Position numbers and translations under genes: made by a program. A model generated the notes under the pieces. It ran no database searches and had not been told where the DNA came from. It saw nothing but the letters and a program-made list of their open reading frames with translations. A DNA stretch of 64,000 nt, taken from NCBI GenBank assembly GCA_036507285.1, contig CM071845.1:60386729-60450728 (forward strand), given 5' to 3'. The stretch comes from Trichosanthes cucumerina. Its lineage: Eukaryota > Streptophyta > Magnoliopsida > Cucurbitales > Cucurbitaceae. Position 1 is the first letter of the stretch. The number at the start of each line of letters is the position of its first letter. Shown piece after piece: positions 45,010-55,991 of the stretch.

Positions 45010-46172
45010 ATGTCATCTATATCTCATATAAATGACATAAATACCCAAATAATGAATTTGAACACTTCAAATTCACACCAAACTGTAAACCCTCAATTTG
45101 TCCAATTTGAGCCAATCGAGGACCTAATGGACCTACTACACGTGACGAGCTCCAATGATCCAAGACTAACCTGTCAAACTCTTTGACCCAGTTATTAACC
45201 ATTCATTAGCTACGGTAACACTCCACTAAAGCCCGTAGCTGCACTCTCATCACTGTAGGAAAATTTGTGTTCATCGATATAACCAATACCTGTGAGTCGA
45301 CCCTTCACAGGTTATTCGTAGACACTACTGGGTCAAATTACTATCTTACCCCTGTGTCTACCACTTGCTCCTTAAGTCCCACTGCTCCCCTAATGAACAA
45401 CTAAATTGCATGGTCCAACCATAAACAACAACCCTCTCAGGCCAATGAGAGAGTGAGGCCCCGTTGTTCAAGCCCTGGAGACAACACTTAACGGAACAAC
45501 CCCTCTACTTTCCCTAAATCGAGAACGACTGAATTCCTTCTTGCGTAGTCAAGTTTCCAGCTCCCCACGTGGTCCTGCCCCTGAGAAGACAGGTATATTG
45601 GGCAAGCAACAGTGGCCACCCTCACCTGTACTAGTCAAAGGACGGACCCCCGCAGACAGGAGTCCGTGACACAGTCAGGATTAAGGTCGAGTCACTAATG
45701 GTCATCTACGAAATTATTCGCTCTATACTGTTAACTGTGTTACATCAGTAAGTCTAATAATCCACGATCCGGTCTTGTACAGTCTCATTGCACAGGATGC
45801 CCCCACTCACATGTCAACCACGTGAACGAGTCAGATCACCTCGTTTGTATCTAATACAAAGCGGGTCGCATCCACAGTGTATCCAGGATTAGGTCTCTAA
45901 CCCTACCCATATACTGTAGACCGTTCGTGTCATTAACTCGAACGCGATCTTCCTTGTGTGTCCACTACACACCATTCAAATTCTTAGTTCTCTCATAATA
46001 CAATGACCCTGGAGCTTAGTTTATTGGATTAAGTTTATGAAAAATGCGAGACACAAAGTTTAAATAAATAACTCTTATTTATCACACAGAGTTCAAATAA
46101 ATAACTCTTATTTATTCACAACTGAACTTGAAATATTACAAACTACACAAGATGAGGACATACATCCCAACA
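45010..46172 (-). repeat. Element F 3' LTR, inner part
   Basis: Continues F's LTR after the E insertion (atgtcatctatatctc) to CATCCCAACA, matching about 52693-53837. It includes a duplicated attcaaataaataactcttattta-type motif near 46060-46110, shared with the other LTR. Confidence 0.9.
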
Positions 46173-46443
46173 AACTCCCACTTGGACTAAGCTAGTGGAG
46201 TACATGATACATTTCTCAAATGTACAGTAAAGTAATACAATAAAGTAATACAATAAACTAGGGCATTGAATACCCCTTTACAATACTCCCACTTGCCCTA
46301 GTCAGGAAGCACTCGAAGACCTAGACTCTCTAGGTGACCCCTAAACACCTTAGCCGTGATGGCCTTTGTAAATGGATCAGCAACGTTGTGCTCCGAAGCT
46401 ATCTGCGTGACTGTCACGTCTCCCCGGTGCACAATCTCCCGTA
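46173..46443 (-). other. Element F PPT, internal hairpin and end of RNase H
   Basis: The outer PPT adjoins the LTR (minus strand CAAGTGGGAGTT). Arms actagggca (46257-46265) and tgccctagt (46294-46302) form a perfect stem with a second CCCACTTG tract at 46284-46301. The out-of-frame end of RNase H (…AKVFRGHLESLG-like) follows up to 46443. Confidence 0.72.
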
Positions 46444-46483
46444 TCAGGTGATACTCACAATCTCCCGTATCAGGTGATACTTA
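46432..46483 (-). repeat. 26-bp tandem duplication in element F RNase H
   Basis: caatctcccgtatcaggtga with six more bases is present at 46432-46457 and 46458-46483 with one mismatch. Because 26 is not a multiple of three, it shifts the RNase H frame. Confidence 0.92.
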
Positions 46484-47148
46484 CGCTCTATGTGCTTGCC
46501 CCTTTTATGACTCCGAGGTTCTCTCGAGTTGGCTACTGCACCACTGTTGTCACAAAACAGCGTGATCGGCAAGTTCATATTTGGAACAACTTCCAAATCT
46601 AGCATGAACTTCCTAAGCCAAACAGCTTCCTTTGCAGCTTCACAAGCCGCAACATACTCGGCTTCCATCGTGGAATCAGAGATGCATCCCTCCTTGATGC
46701 TTCGCCACACTACATCTCCTCCATTCAGAATGAAGGCTGACCGCGAAGTAGATTTCCTAGAATCCTTATCGGTCTGAAAGCCAGAATCTGTGTATCCCGT
46801 AAGGATCAAATCCCTACTCCCATACACAAGGTTGTAGTTCCTCGTTCTCCTAAGATACTTGAGGATTACCTTTACGGCTGTCCAGTGATCGAATCCTGGA
46901 TTGGATTGATACCTACTGACAATCCCAACTGCACAACAGATCTCGGGCGTAGTACACAGCATGGCATACATCAGTCTCCCTACAGCTGAAGCATAGGGGA
47001 TTCGTCTCATATCCTCAACCTCTTGAGGAGTCTTAGGACACTGATCCGTAGACAGATGAACCCCATGCCTGAAAGGCAGTAAACCCTTCTTGGAGTTCTG
47101 CATCTTATATCTAGACAACATCTTGTCAATATAAGATGCCTGAGACAT
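46444..47148 (-). pseudogene. pol: Element F RT C-terminus and RNase H (234-aa open part)
   Basis: Opens after a TAG at 47182-47184 and runs MSQASYIDKMLSRYKMQNS, IPYASAVGRLMYAMLCT, DHWTAVKVILKYLRRTRNYN, DSRKSTSRSAFILNGGDVVW, STMEAEYVAACEAAKEAVWL, LFCDNSGAVANS and HKRGKHIERKYHLIREIV. It ends early because of the 26-bp duplication, so the last part (HNIADPF region) is out of frame. Otherwise RNase H is well preserved. Confidence 0.88.
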
Positions 47149-47181
47149 GACCAGCGTTCTGTTCTTCCGGTTCCGGACAAT

Positions 47182-47658
47182 CTAGATACCTAAAACATAT
47201 TGTGCTTCTCCCAAATCTTTCATTTGGAATTGTGAAGCCAGCCATTCCTTAATGTCAGTAAGAAATCCTACCCCATTCCCAATGAGCAGGATATCATCCA
47301 CATACAATATTAAAAATGCGACAGTTTTGTCGACGATTTTCTTGTAGACACAAGGCTCGTCAACATTTTGATTAAAGCCATAAGATTTGATCGCCTCATC
47401 AAACCTTATGTTCCAAGACCTCGAGGCTTGTTTCAGTCCATAAATAGACCTTTGAAGCCGGCAAACCTTTTGCTCTTGGCCTTGGGCAATGAACCCCTTG
47501 GGTTGGTCCATGTAAGTGGTCTCATCAAGGTTGCCATTCAGAAAGGCGGTCTTGACATCCATCTGCCATACCTCATAGTCATAATATGCGACAATGGCCA
47601 GAAGGATTCTAAGCGACTTTACCATGGCAACAGGTGCACCTTCCCATCTACGCCACAT
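47182..47658 (-). pseudogene. pol: Element F reverse transcriptase core
   Basis: Shows VAMVKSLRILLAIVAYYDYE, WQMDVKTAFLNGNLDET, SIYGLKQASRSWNIRFD, YVDD at 119-122 and QFQMKDLGEAQYVLGI, then a TAG where A and E have Gln (LGIQI). At its 5' side roughly 80 bp of coding sequence (the FKARLVAKGYTQ to ETFSP region) are deleted, joining the linker out of frame. The catalytic box itself is intact. Confidence 0.88.
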
Positions 47659-48209
47659 TTACGCTTGTAGATCCATTTGCAACCAATAGGTTTAACCCCA
47701 TCCGGTTGATCCACAAGCTCCCAGACGGAATTGAAGTACATCGACTCCATTTCCTGGTCCATAGCTTTAATCCATTCGTCTTTGTCAACGTCTGCCATTG
47801 CCTGATCATAGGTCAATGGATCCTCGCAGTCATCATCAGGAGTGACGACTTGGGTTTCAGCTAAATTCATGTAACGTTCAGGCTGTCTCACAACCCTCCC
47901 ATTACGTCGAGGCATTCCCAACTCTTGGGAACGGACTTGAGTAGACGAGCTAGGATCAACAACACTTGTTGACGTACTAGCACTATCAGCAACTCTTGCC
48001 GATGAACTACCCATTTCATTCAACAGAATCTTACTCCTTGGTAAGTGATCCCTGATGTGGTCTTCTTCAAGGAAAGTGGCGTTTATCGACACAAGCACCC
48101 TATTATCCTTATGATCGTAAAAGAAAGCACCTCTAGTCTCTTTTGGGTAACCTACAAAGAGGCACAACTTTGAACGGGGTTCCACCTTCTTCGGGTTTGA
48201 CACCAACAC
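47619..48209 (-). pseudogene. pol: Element F integrase C-terminus, linker and RT start
   Basis: 196 open codons: LCLFVGYPKETRGAFFYD, VSINATFLEEDHI, a Ser/Thr-rich linker, GMPRRNGRVVRQPERYMNL, DPLTYDQAMADVDKDEWIKA, NSVWELVDQPDGVKPIGCKW. The frame ends in VHLLPW at the deletion near 47636. It is separated from the integrase core by a short shift at about 48210-48264. Confidence 0.85.
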
Positions 48210-48263
48210 ATGGGTCGGGCATCCCCAAATTCTGAAATGACGTAAACTGGTTTTACGACCATG

Positions 48264-49202
48264 CTAGAGTTTGAAAGGTGTTTCACAAACACTTTTCGAC
48301 GGAACTGTGTTCAAAATGTAAACCGCAGTCTCCATTCCGTAACCCCAAAAAGAATCAGGAAGACGAGCATAACTCATCATCGACCGAACCATGTCCAACA
48401 AGGTTCTGTTTCTCCTCTCCGATACACCATTCTGTTGTGGCATACCAGACACTGAGAGTTGGGACGTAATTCCATGTTCTATCATATAGTCCTGGAATTC
48501 AGTGTCCATATACTCTCCACCTCGATCCGATCGAAGTGTTTTTATCGTTTTACATAACAGGTTCTCAACCTCAGTCTTGAACTCCTTGAACTTTTCAAGA
48601 GTCTCCGACTTCTTATGCATTAGGTAAATGTACCCATACCTTGAATAGTCATTTATAAAAGATATGAAGTATTCGTAACCACCTCGTGCTTTAACATTCA
48701 TCGAACCACAGAGGTCAGAATGTATAAGCTCAAGGGGCTCCTTGGTTCTATATCCTTTTCCACTAAAAGGATGTTTGGTCATTTTGCCTTCAAGGCATGA
48801 CTCACATACCTGTAAAGAGTTTTCTTCCAACTCGCTTAGAAGTCCACTCTTCACTAGTCTCTCAATCCTATTGAGATTAATGTGGCCTAACCGTAGATGC
48901 CAAAGATGGGCACTTTCTTTTGGAGAAACTTTCAATCTCTTAGTTCGCGTTTCTGCTGTTTTAAACAATTCGGTGTTGAAAACACTTTTGACCGAATTAG
49001 GGTTCAAAACATATAAATTGCTCTCAAGCGAAGCAGAACAAATCAAATGTTCATTTCGAGAAATAAACGCTTTATTACTTTTGAATGAAACGGAAATATT
49101 TTGTTCTAATAGGCAAGAAATAGAAACTAGGTTTCTCGTAAACCCAGGAACTATGTACATATTATCCAATAATAAGTACTTCCCGCCAAAGAACAACTTC
49201 AC
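48264..49202 (-). CDS. pol: Element F integrase core ORF (312 aa)
   Basis: An intact integrase module of the same length as element B's. Zinc-binding H102, H107, C133, C136 (LWHLRLGHINL, CESCLEGK) and catalytic D163 (IHSDLCG), D226 (RSDRGGEY) and E262 (NGVSERRN) are all present. It continues MVRSMMSYARLPDSFWGYGM and ends after SVCETPFKL. The first Met (MKLFFGGKYL) lies in the protease-integrase spacer and the natural protein was part of a polyprotein, so independent translation is unlikely. Confidence 0.88.
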   Translation of the reverse strand: MKLFFGGKYLLLDNMYIVPGFTRNLVSISCLLEQNISVSFKSNKAFISRNEHLICSASLESNLYVLNPNSVKSVFNTELFKTAETRTKRLKVSPKESAHLWHLRLGHINLNRIERLVKSGLLSELEENSLQVCESCLEGKMTKHPFSGKGYRTKEPLELIHSDLCGSMNVKARGGYEYFISFINDYSRYGYIYLMHKKSETLEKFKEFKTEVENLLCKTIKTLRSDRGGEYMDTEFQDYMIEHGITSQLSVSGMPQQNGVSERRNRTLLDMVRSMMSYARLPDSFWGYGMETAVYILNTVPSKSVCETPFKL

Positions 49203-49238
49203 TGTGCCTATTGTTGCAGCTGAGACAACTTCTCCGGA

Positions 49239-49838
49239 TCAAACCCTGAGTATTATCTCACCCTCTTGCAGTCGCTGCCAGGAACTTAATCCTTGAAAAG
49301 AAGAGCAAACATGGTTAGTGGCACCTGAATCCAATATCCATGCAGAGTCATTACTCTCCACTAAACAAGTTTCTGTGACAAGTAAATCACATTTACTTGT
49401 CATCTTCTTTTCATCAAGGAAATTGGGACAACTCCTTTTCAGGTGTCCGTCTCCGTTGCAGTAGAAACACTTTCTGGCAACTTCCTTGATTTTTTTGCCT
49501 TTTAGAGCGGCAGCGCGGTCAACCCTATCCTCATTCAACTTCTCCTTCTTCCCTTTAGGGCCTGAAGAGTCTACAAACTTTGTCCCAGAGGTCATACCCC
49601 TGTGAAAATGTCTTAAGGCAACACTTGCCTCAGCTTCTTGTCCCCTGGTTTGCACCAAGGACTGGAAGGTTTGTAGATCATTGAATAGGACTGTTGAACC
49701 GGGCACCTGAGGACCCTCCTCAGTGAGCGCGAACTCTTGGTCGTCATTTACCAAAATCGTGTTAATATTGTTTTTCCACGAAAAATTATCGTTGACTAAT
49801 TTAACCGAAGCAAAAGAAGCGTTAAAAGCGTTTGACAT
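49239..49838 (-). CDS. gag: Element F shortened gag-protease ORF (199 aa)
   Basis: Opens at the gag ATG (MSNAFNASFASVKL). The N-terminal gag reads VNDDQEFALTEEGPQVPGST and at residue 50 jumps directly to LFNDLQTFQSLVQTRG, which in E corresponds to the end of the capsid region. About 135-140 capsid residues are thus missing in frame. It continues with a basic region, a zinc knuckle C124-x2-C127-x4-H132-x4-C137, and the protease motif DSGA at 170-173 (TNHVCSSFQG). The product would be nucleocapsid plus the start of protease without a capsid shell domain. Confidence 0.86.
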   Translation of the reverse strand: MSNAFNASFASVKLVNDNFSWKNNINTILVNDDQEFALTEEGPQVPGSTVLFNDLQTFQSLVQTRGQEAEASVALRHFHRGMTSGTKFVDSSGPKGKKEKLNEDRVDRAAALKGKKIKEVARKCFYCNGDGHLKRSCPNFLDEKKMTSKCDLLVTETCLVESNDSAWILDSGATNHVCSSFQGLSSWQRLQEGEIILRV

Positions 49839-50741
49839 TTTGTTGCTGAAAACTGAAAAACTTTATATTAGTCTCGCAAAAACTTTTGAAAATCCAATCA
49901 GGTTTTAGCAAATTCTTATCCTATGATCCCTAGGTCATTCAAAATTTACAATGATACCCCAAAGGTTTAGAATGACCGCCACCGTAGGGTAGACAAAACC
50001 ACTCCTCCTCTGGGACGAGACTTTCTCGACCAGACCTTAATACCAGAATAACTCTTATTCCATTAGGCGTCCAGTTACCATTTTTCGGCCTGAATCCATT
50101 AACTCTTAACGAATCCTGTGAGTGTCACCCTCAATCTTTAAATTTCCAAGTATCCGTCCAAACTGTAGCCGTCGTAGGGAGGACTAAGAAGGAAAACCAA
50201 CAAGGAAATCGTATCCCTTTCGAGAATTCACGGTGTTCCGACTCCCATGATCAAGGCCCTCTATAGGGATTGTCTGGTCCAGGCCAAACTAGCAGGCGGA
50301 TCATAGGCGTCTCACGGTGTGAATTGAAAGAAGAGACTGTGGGTCCGTTTTCACAGGTCCCGCTCCCATTCACTATTAAGTACTCTCTCCATTCACTTTG
50401 ATATTGAACCATACAAATGCCACCCGTAGGGGGACACTCCCATTTGCGCCACGAGGCCGATTATGGATCTCACGGTGCGAACTTAACGGAGATTTGTGAA
50501 TGGAAAATTAAATGTATCTCATACACTTTATTTCCTCCCACTCAGCACTTTAAAATAATCGGGATTGACCTAGATAAATCGGCTAAAATTTACCTAAGTC
50601 TACCAATATAACTCTTATATTGGATTAGCCTAAGTCTATAATCACATTATTAACTTAGGTCTATGTGAGTAAATTAATTAACTCTTAATTAACGGCACTC
50701 ACGAGAATATAACCTAAGAATCTTCGGACCGAATTCACTCC

Positions 50742-50800
50742 CAGGTCGGTTTTCAGGTAGGGGTGTTCCGCAAAACGTCAGCTTAAATACCCCAGCCTTA
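50742..50800 (-). other. Conserved leader hairpin block, element F copy
   Basis: TTTCAGGTAGGGGTGTTCCG with GTCAGCTTAAATACCCCAGC. The loop is caaaa instead of tttc, with CCG and CGTC retained. Confidence 0.7.
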
Positions 50801-51524
50801 GACAAAACCTTCCTTAGACAGAGTTACTTATCAATCTTCATTCAAAGGTCATATTTGATTTCTCAATTGTAATCTTATTAGAACTAGAAAACCTAAGTCT
50901 AATTATTCAAGTTCTAAACATTTTAAAACTAATAATTAACTTAGGTTACATGCATTTCTATGTTATAGTGCTTGATCATTCATCACATGAATAATACTAT
51001 ACTATAACATACATTCATCACATGAATTAAATGCATGAGCATGCTTTTAATTTAAAAATATAAGACTTATATTAAATAAATTAAATCATGCAAACATTAT
51101 ACTATAACTCTTATAATATAATCCTATCATGCATACTATATATTATAACTCTTATAATATAAATATGATGCATGAAATGTTTAACCTAAAGTGGGATTTT
51201 AAATCTATATGACATACATTATGCACATAGAAAGATATTTCATACATCTCATGCATAAAATAAATAAATAAATAGCATTATTGGACCGATTTTTGGCACC
51301 TTAGGGACAAAAAATTAAATTAATTAACATTAATATAACAATTATATTAATATTAATTAAAATAATTAAATAAAATACATTTAATAAAAAAAATTTACAA
51401 GGAAAATAATTAAAACAGAAAAACGTGCTTCAGCTGGGACTCGAACCGTCGCACGTCTGTCCCAATATCCACGTCCACCCACGAACTCACGCAAAATCAC
51501 TGGAACTTCCCACTCTGCCGCTGC

Positions 51525-51680
51525 AACGCTGTAACGCCGCTACCTACCTTCATTGTTGCTTAGCGTTCTCAACGCCCAAGCGTTGCAACGCCGCGCCTGG
51601 CGTCGCAACGTTGTGCCTGTAGCGCGCCTTCTTCAGCATGGACAGCGTTGACACGCCAATGAATAGCATCTAAACGCTAT
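51525..51680 (-). repeat. GCGTTGCAACGC palindrome cluster, element F leader
   Basis: Exact palindrome at 51580-51591; near copies ctgcaacgctg (51531), gcgtcgcaacg (51600) and gcgttgacacgcc (51645). It is about 310-450 nt downstream of the PBS. It aligns with the B cluster (shared gccttcttc and acgccaatgaatagc). Confidence 0.83.
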
Positions 51681-51974
51681 CGACAGAACAACAACTCTTT
51701 GCTCGTTGTTCGTTGAATTTTCGCCCGTTTTCGCTCTGATTTCTTCACGACATCTCATGCCACGAAAGACACAGACTTACAGACTCGATTTACATCAAAA
51801 AATGCCCAAAACACTAGGCCTTTACATTGTTCTCATCAACTTTGAATGTAAATCTATTCTAGTGCCAAAAATCGTAAACATCCAAAAACGCAAACCACAA
51901 TTCCATCTTATGAATTTGAAGCAACCCACCTAATTTTAAGAATTCACAGAATTACACAACAAAGAGGAACGATT

Positions 51975-51987
51975 GGCTCGGATACCA
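51975..51987 (-). other. Element F primer binding site
   Basis: The minus strand reads TGGTATCCGAGCC, one base different from the initiator tRNA-Met PBS, two bases from the LTR. Confidence 0.83.
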
Positions 51988-51989
51988 AT

Positions 51990-53837
51990 TGAAGGGATTT
52001 TGAATTCCCGCAGTGGAAGACGTTGTGAAACGTCGTTGATCCGTTGTGTAATTCCTATCTTAAAATTGAATCTATCTCATAGATCCTAGGCTAAACATGC
52101 AAAGAAGAAGAAGAAAACAGTAAGTAATAGATACTAAACTCTTGAAGAACTCTTCTTCAACGTTTTCTCCTTCTCCGGTCATGATCTCTCTCGAACCAAT
52201 GAACTCCTCGAACATGAACCTCGATCCGAACAGGGAGACACCTCCAAAGGGTCTTTTCGATTGTTCTCGGGAGGTTGAGGGAGAGTGAGTGGGTCTCCCT
52301 TTGGTTTTGGGTGAGGAGAGCTTTTGAGAATTGAGAGAGTTCTAGAGAGAAATCACTTGCTCTCTTTGGATGGAAATCCAAAAAAAAAATGGCAAGAAGA
52401 GTTACCAAAAGCTTCTTGCAAAGCCTTTAAATAATGGTGAGATGTGGAGTTAGCATCTCCATCAAATCACCATTTTACCACAACTATATAATATACAAAT
52501 CACATTTGCATATTATATAATATAAGGTATCTCATACCTTATTATACAAATCTCATTTGCATAAGTGTGGAATTATAACTTGAATCACATTCAATTTAAT
52601 TTTTCTCAATTCAATTTCTCCAGATAGCACTAATTAATCAATTAGGCTATACTATAGTTTATTATGAATCTCATTCACATCAAACTATATATTATGTCAT
52701 CTATATCTCATATAAATGACATAAATACCCAAATAATGAATTTGAACACTTCAAATTCACACCAAACTGTAAACCTCTCAATTTGTCCAATTTGAGCCAA
52801 CCGAGGGACCTAATGATCCTACACATGACGAGCTCCAATGATCCGAGATTAACCTGTCAAACTCTTTGACCCGGTTATTCAACATTCATTAGCTACAGTA
52901 ACACTCCACTAAAGCTCGTAGTTGCACTCTCATGACTGTAGGACAAGTTGTGTCCATCGATATAACCAATACCTATGAGTCGACCATTCACAAGTTGTTC
53001 GTAGACACTGTTGGGTAAAATTACCGTTTTTCCTCTGTGTCTACCTTTTGCTCCTCTAATGAACAACTACGTTGCATGGTCCAACCATAAACAACAACCC
53101 TCTCAGGGCAATGAGAGAGTGGGGCCCCGTTGTTCAAGCCCTGGAGACAGCAATTAAGGGAACAACCCCTATACTTTCCCTAAATCGGAAACGAGTGAAT
53201 TCCTTCTTGCGTAGTTAAGTTCCCAGCTCCCCACGTGGTCCAGCCCCTGAGAAGATAGGCATATTGGGAGAGCAACAGTGGCCACCCTCACCCGTACTAG
53301 TCAAAGGACAGACCCCCCGCCGACAGGAGTTCGTGACACGCTCAGGATTAAGGTCGAGTCACTAATGGTCATCTACGAAATTATTAGCTCTATATTGTTA
53401 ACGGTGTTACATCAGTAAGTCTAATAATCCACGGTCCGGTCTAGTACAATCTCATTGCACAGGATGCCCCCACTCGCATGTCAACCACATGAACGAGTCA
53501 GATCACCTCGTTTGTATCTAATACAAAGCGGGCCCATCCACAGTGTATCCAGGATTAGGTCTCCAACCCTATCCATATACTGTAGACCGTTCGGGTCATT
53601 AACTCGAACGTGATCTTCCCTGTGTGTCCATTACACACCATTCAAGTTCTTAGTTCTCTCATAATACAATGACCCTGGAGCTTAGTTTGTTGGATTAAGT
53701 TTAGAAAAATGCGAGACACAAAGTTTAAATAAATAACTCTTATTTATCACACAGAGTTCAAATAAATAACTCTTATTTATTCACAACTCAACTTGAAATA
53801 TTACAAACTACACGAGATGAGGACATACATCCCAACA
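51990..53837 (-). repeat. Element F 5' LTR (1,848 bp)
   Basis: From TGAAGGGATTTTGAATTCCC to ACATCCCAACA, followed by the target duplication ttggt. It matches both parts of the split 3' LTR. Confidence 0.93.
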
Positions 53838-53972
53838 TTGGTTACCTTACTTGCATTTTCACTAGCATTTCTTATTTCTCGATTTAACTTGTAAACCCGT
53901 TCCCTGTGGGTTCGATACTCTGAAATATTCCAGTTTTAGTACTTCGATCACGTGTCCTTGCGTGTAGCGTCA
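53838..53972 (+). repeat. Element Y 5' LTR, 3' tail
   Basis: Includes cccgttccctgtgggttcga and acgtgtccttgcgtg motifs before the PBS. The exact LTR end (near 53972) is judged from the PBS only. Confidence 0.7.
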
Positions 53973-53979
53973 AAGTTTT

Positions 53980-53997
53980 TGCTGTCATTGCGGGAGA
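53980..53997 (+). other. Element Y primer binding site (decayed, tRNA-Asp type)
   Basis: TGCTGTCATTGCGGGAGA aligns with the tRNA-Asp PBS of element X with several mismatches, and is followed by the same gaatgac context. Confidence 0.65.
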
Positions 53998-54149
53998 ATG
54001 ACATTTTAACGAGTTATTTCGGTTATATGGATTGTGAACGAAAGTTTAGGATAAATTGTTGTTGCATTTGCCGTAGCAATTTTTCTATCATTGGGACCAA
54101 AACTTCAATTGCAAGTACAATTGCAGGTGAAGTTTGGTGCATGCAAAAG

Positions 54150-55274
54150 GAGTTTTGCCTCTTGGAGCTAGACCCAGAGATCGAAAGAACCTTCCACCAA
54201 TGTCGTAGACAACAGAGGAGGAAGAAAAAGGAATTACAAGAGAAGACTGAACACGAGATTCGTGAAAAGACTACTTTACAGGAAGTACACACGGATCCAC
54301 CTATCATGGACCCTCAAGCAAATCTAGCTAATGGATAAAATCAATACCATACCAATGGCATACCTCCAAAAAATCCCATCTTCATTGCATATGAGAGGGA
54401 TAAAGCGATCAGAGATTATGCGACCACCACATTCCAAAATTTAAATGCAGGAATTGCATAACCTAACATTGAGGCGAATCAATTCAAGCTCAAACCATTG
54501 ATGTTTCAGATGTTGCAAACCATGGAGAAATTTGCAGGACTCCCTAATGAAGATCCTCATATGTATATCAAGATGTTTTTGCAGATATGCAGTTCATTCA
54601 AAATGAATGGTGTATCCAATGAAACATTACGCCTAAAATTATTTCCCTTTTCCTTGCAGGGAAATGCTGAAGCGTGGTTAGATTCTTTTCCTACAGATTC
54701 CATAAGAACGTGGGACGAATTAGTAGAGAAATTTCTCACCAAGTACTTCCTGCCCACGAAGAATGCACTGATCATATGAGAGATAATCACATTCAAGCAG
54801 AGGATGAATGAAGGACTTGGCACAACATGGGAGTGCTTTAAGAAATTAGTCAGAAAGTTTCCGCACCATGGATTGCCAGCATGTCTGCTAATCGAGCACT
54901 TCTACCATGGTTTAACGCAAGCATCAAAGACATTAGTGAACGCCTCAGCCAATGGATCAGTACTTAGCAAAATAGTGAACGAGGCCAATAAAATTTTGGA
55001 TGCTATAGTATCAAACACTAGCCAATTGGGAGAGGAGGAATCACACAACACAAGGAATATTGCAGGAGTACACGAAGTGGATTCAATAGCTGCATTGAGT
55101 GCCCAGATTTTAGCAATGAACAATACTCTAAAGAATATGACAATGGGAAATCAAGCCACAATTGTTGCTATACATCCCACTCCTAATCCTAGTTCCACTT
55201 GTGTTTATTGTAATGATAACCATCTCTTTGAAAATTGTCCTTACAACCCTATTTCTGTGTATTATGTAGGGTAA
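54150..55274 (+). pseudogene. gag: Element Y gag
   Basis: Athila-type gag forming capsid and nucleocapsid. One frame runs from LELDPEIERTFHQCRRQQ through LRLKLFPFSLQGNAEAWL and WDELVEKFLTKYFLP to HGLPACLLIEHFYHGL and a zinc knuckle CVYCNDNHLFENC. It contains stops at 54336-54338, near 54459, at 54777-54779 and at 55272-55274 but no frameshift, so decay here is by substitution. The PEIERT start matches that of X gag (PEIERTC). Confidence 0.9.
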
Positions 55275-55948
55275 AACAAACTGAATTCTTACTCCAAAAC
55301 ATACAATCCAGGATGGCGACAACATCCAAATTTCTTGTGGAGTGGACAAGGGACAAGAACTTCCAATCAGAATCAATATCCAAAATACGAAATGTCATCA
55401 GGGTTCAGCAATCAGCAACAACAACATTATACACAGAAGAATGCAAACCCAATGCAGTAGCAATCAGTATGACAAGGTTTATCGTTCGAGAACTTAATGA
55501 AAGAATTCATGGAGAAAGCGATGCAGTTGTCCAAAGCCAAGCGACATCTTTGCGTAATTTGGAAATTCAGATTGGACAACTAGCAAATGAGATGAAAAAC
55601 ATACCACAAGGGATGTTACCCAACACCACCAAAAGTTTGCAACGAGAAGGAAAGGAACATTGTAAGGCAATAACCTTGAGGAGTGGAACAAATTATGCAG
55701 GTCCAGAGATGCCCAAGGAACAAGAAGGTTCAAAGACAATTGAGAAAAATGAAGAAGAAAGGGCGACGCAGAAGAAAAAGAGCAAGACAAGGATAATGCA
55801 AGTGAAGCGACAGAAGAAAGAATCGCTAAGCACCAGGCTCAAAGGAAGAAAAGTGGAACAACAAAAGAGCCTACATCAACCAAGGAATACAAACCACTTC
55901 CCCCATTTCTCGAACGATTCAAGAAACAACTCAGGATGCACAATTTAA
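55275..55948 (+). pseudogene. gag: Element Y gag C-terminus to protease spacer
   Basis: First part in the gag frame (YSKTYNPGWRQHPNFLWSGQ), then after a shift near 55500 in another frame: SLRNLEIQIGQLANEMKN, REGKEHCKAITLRSGTNY, followed by a Lys/Glu-rich segment. These are Athila gag-pol linker motifs. Another shift near 55940 precedes the protease. Confidence 0.85.
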
Positions 55949-55991
55949 CAAATTCTTAGACTTACTCAAGCAACTCCACATTAATATCCCA

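Larger units (their letters stand above)
49839..51974 (-). other. Element F leader between gag and PBS
   Basis: About 2.1 kb, noncoding. It has the conserved hairpin block (50742-50800), AT-rich repeats (50940-51180), and the palindrome cluster near the PBS. Confidence 0.82.
34529..53837 (-). mobile_element. Element F: complete-ended Ty1/Copia retrotransposon in Y's LTR
   Basis: Both ends are present, with a perfect 5-bp target duplication ttggt at 34524-34528 and 53838-53842. After removing the nested element E, F is about 9.5 kb. Its 3' LTR is split by E. Its pol is broken but less decayed than A, D or G. Confidence 0.93.

Noticed and set aside
53952..54150. Use of the Met at 53952 as the element Y gag start
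   Set aside because: It lies in the LTR end and upstream of the PBS. The gag homology begins only near 54165.
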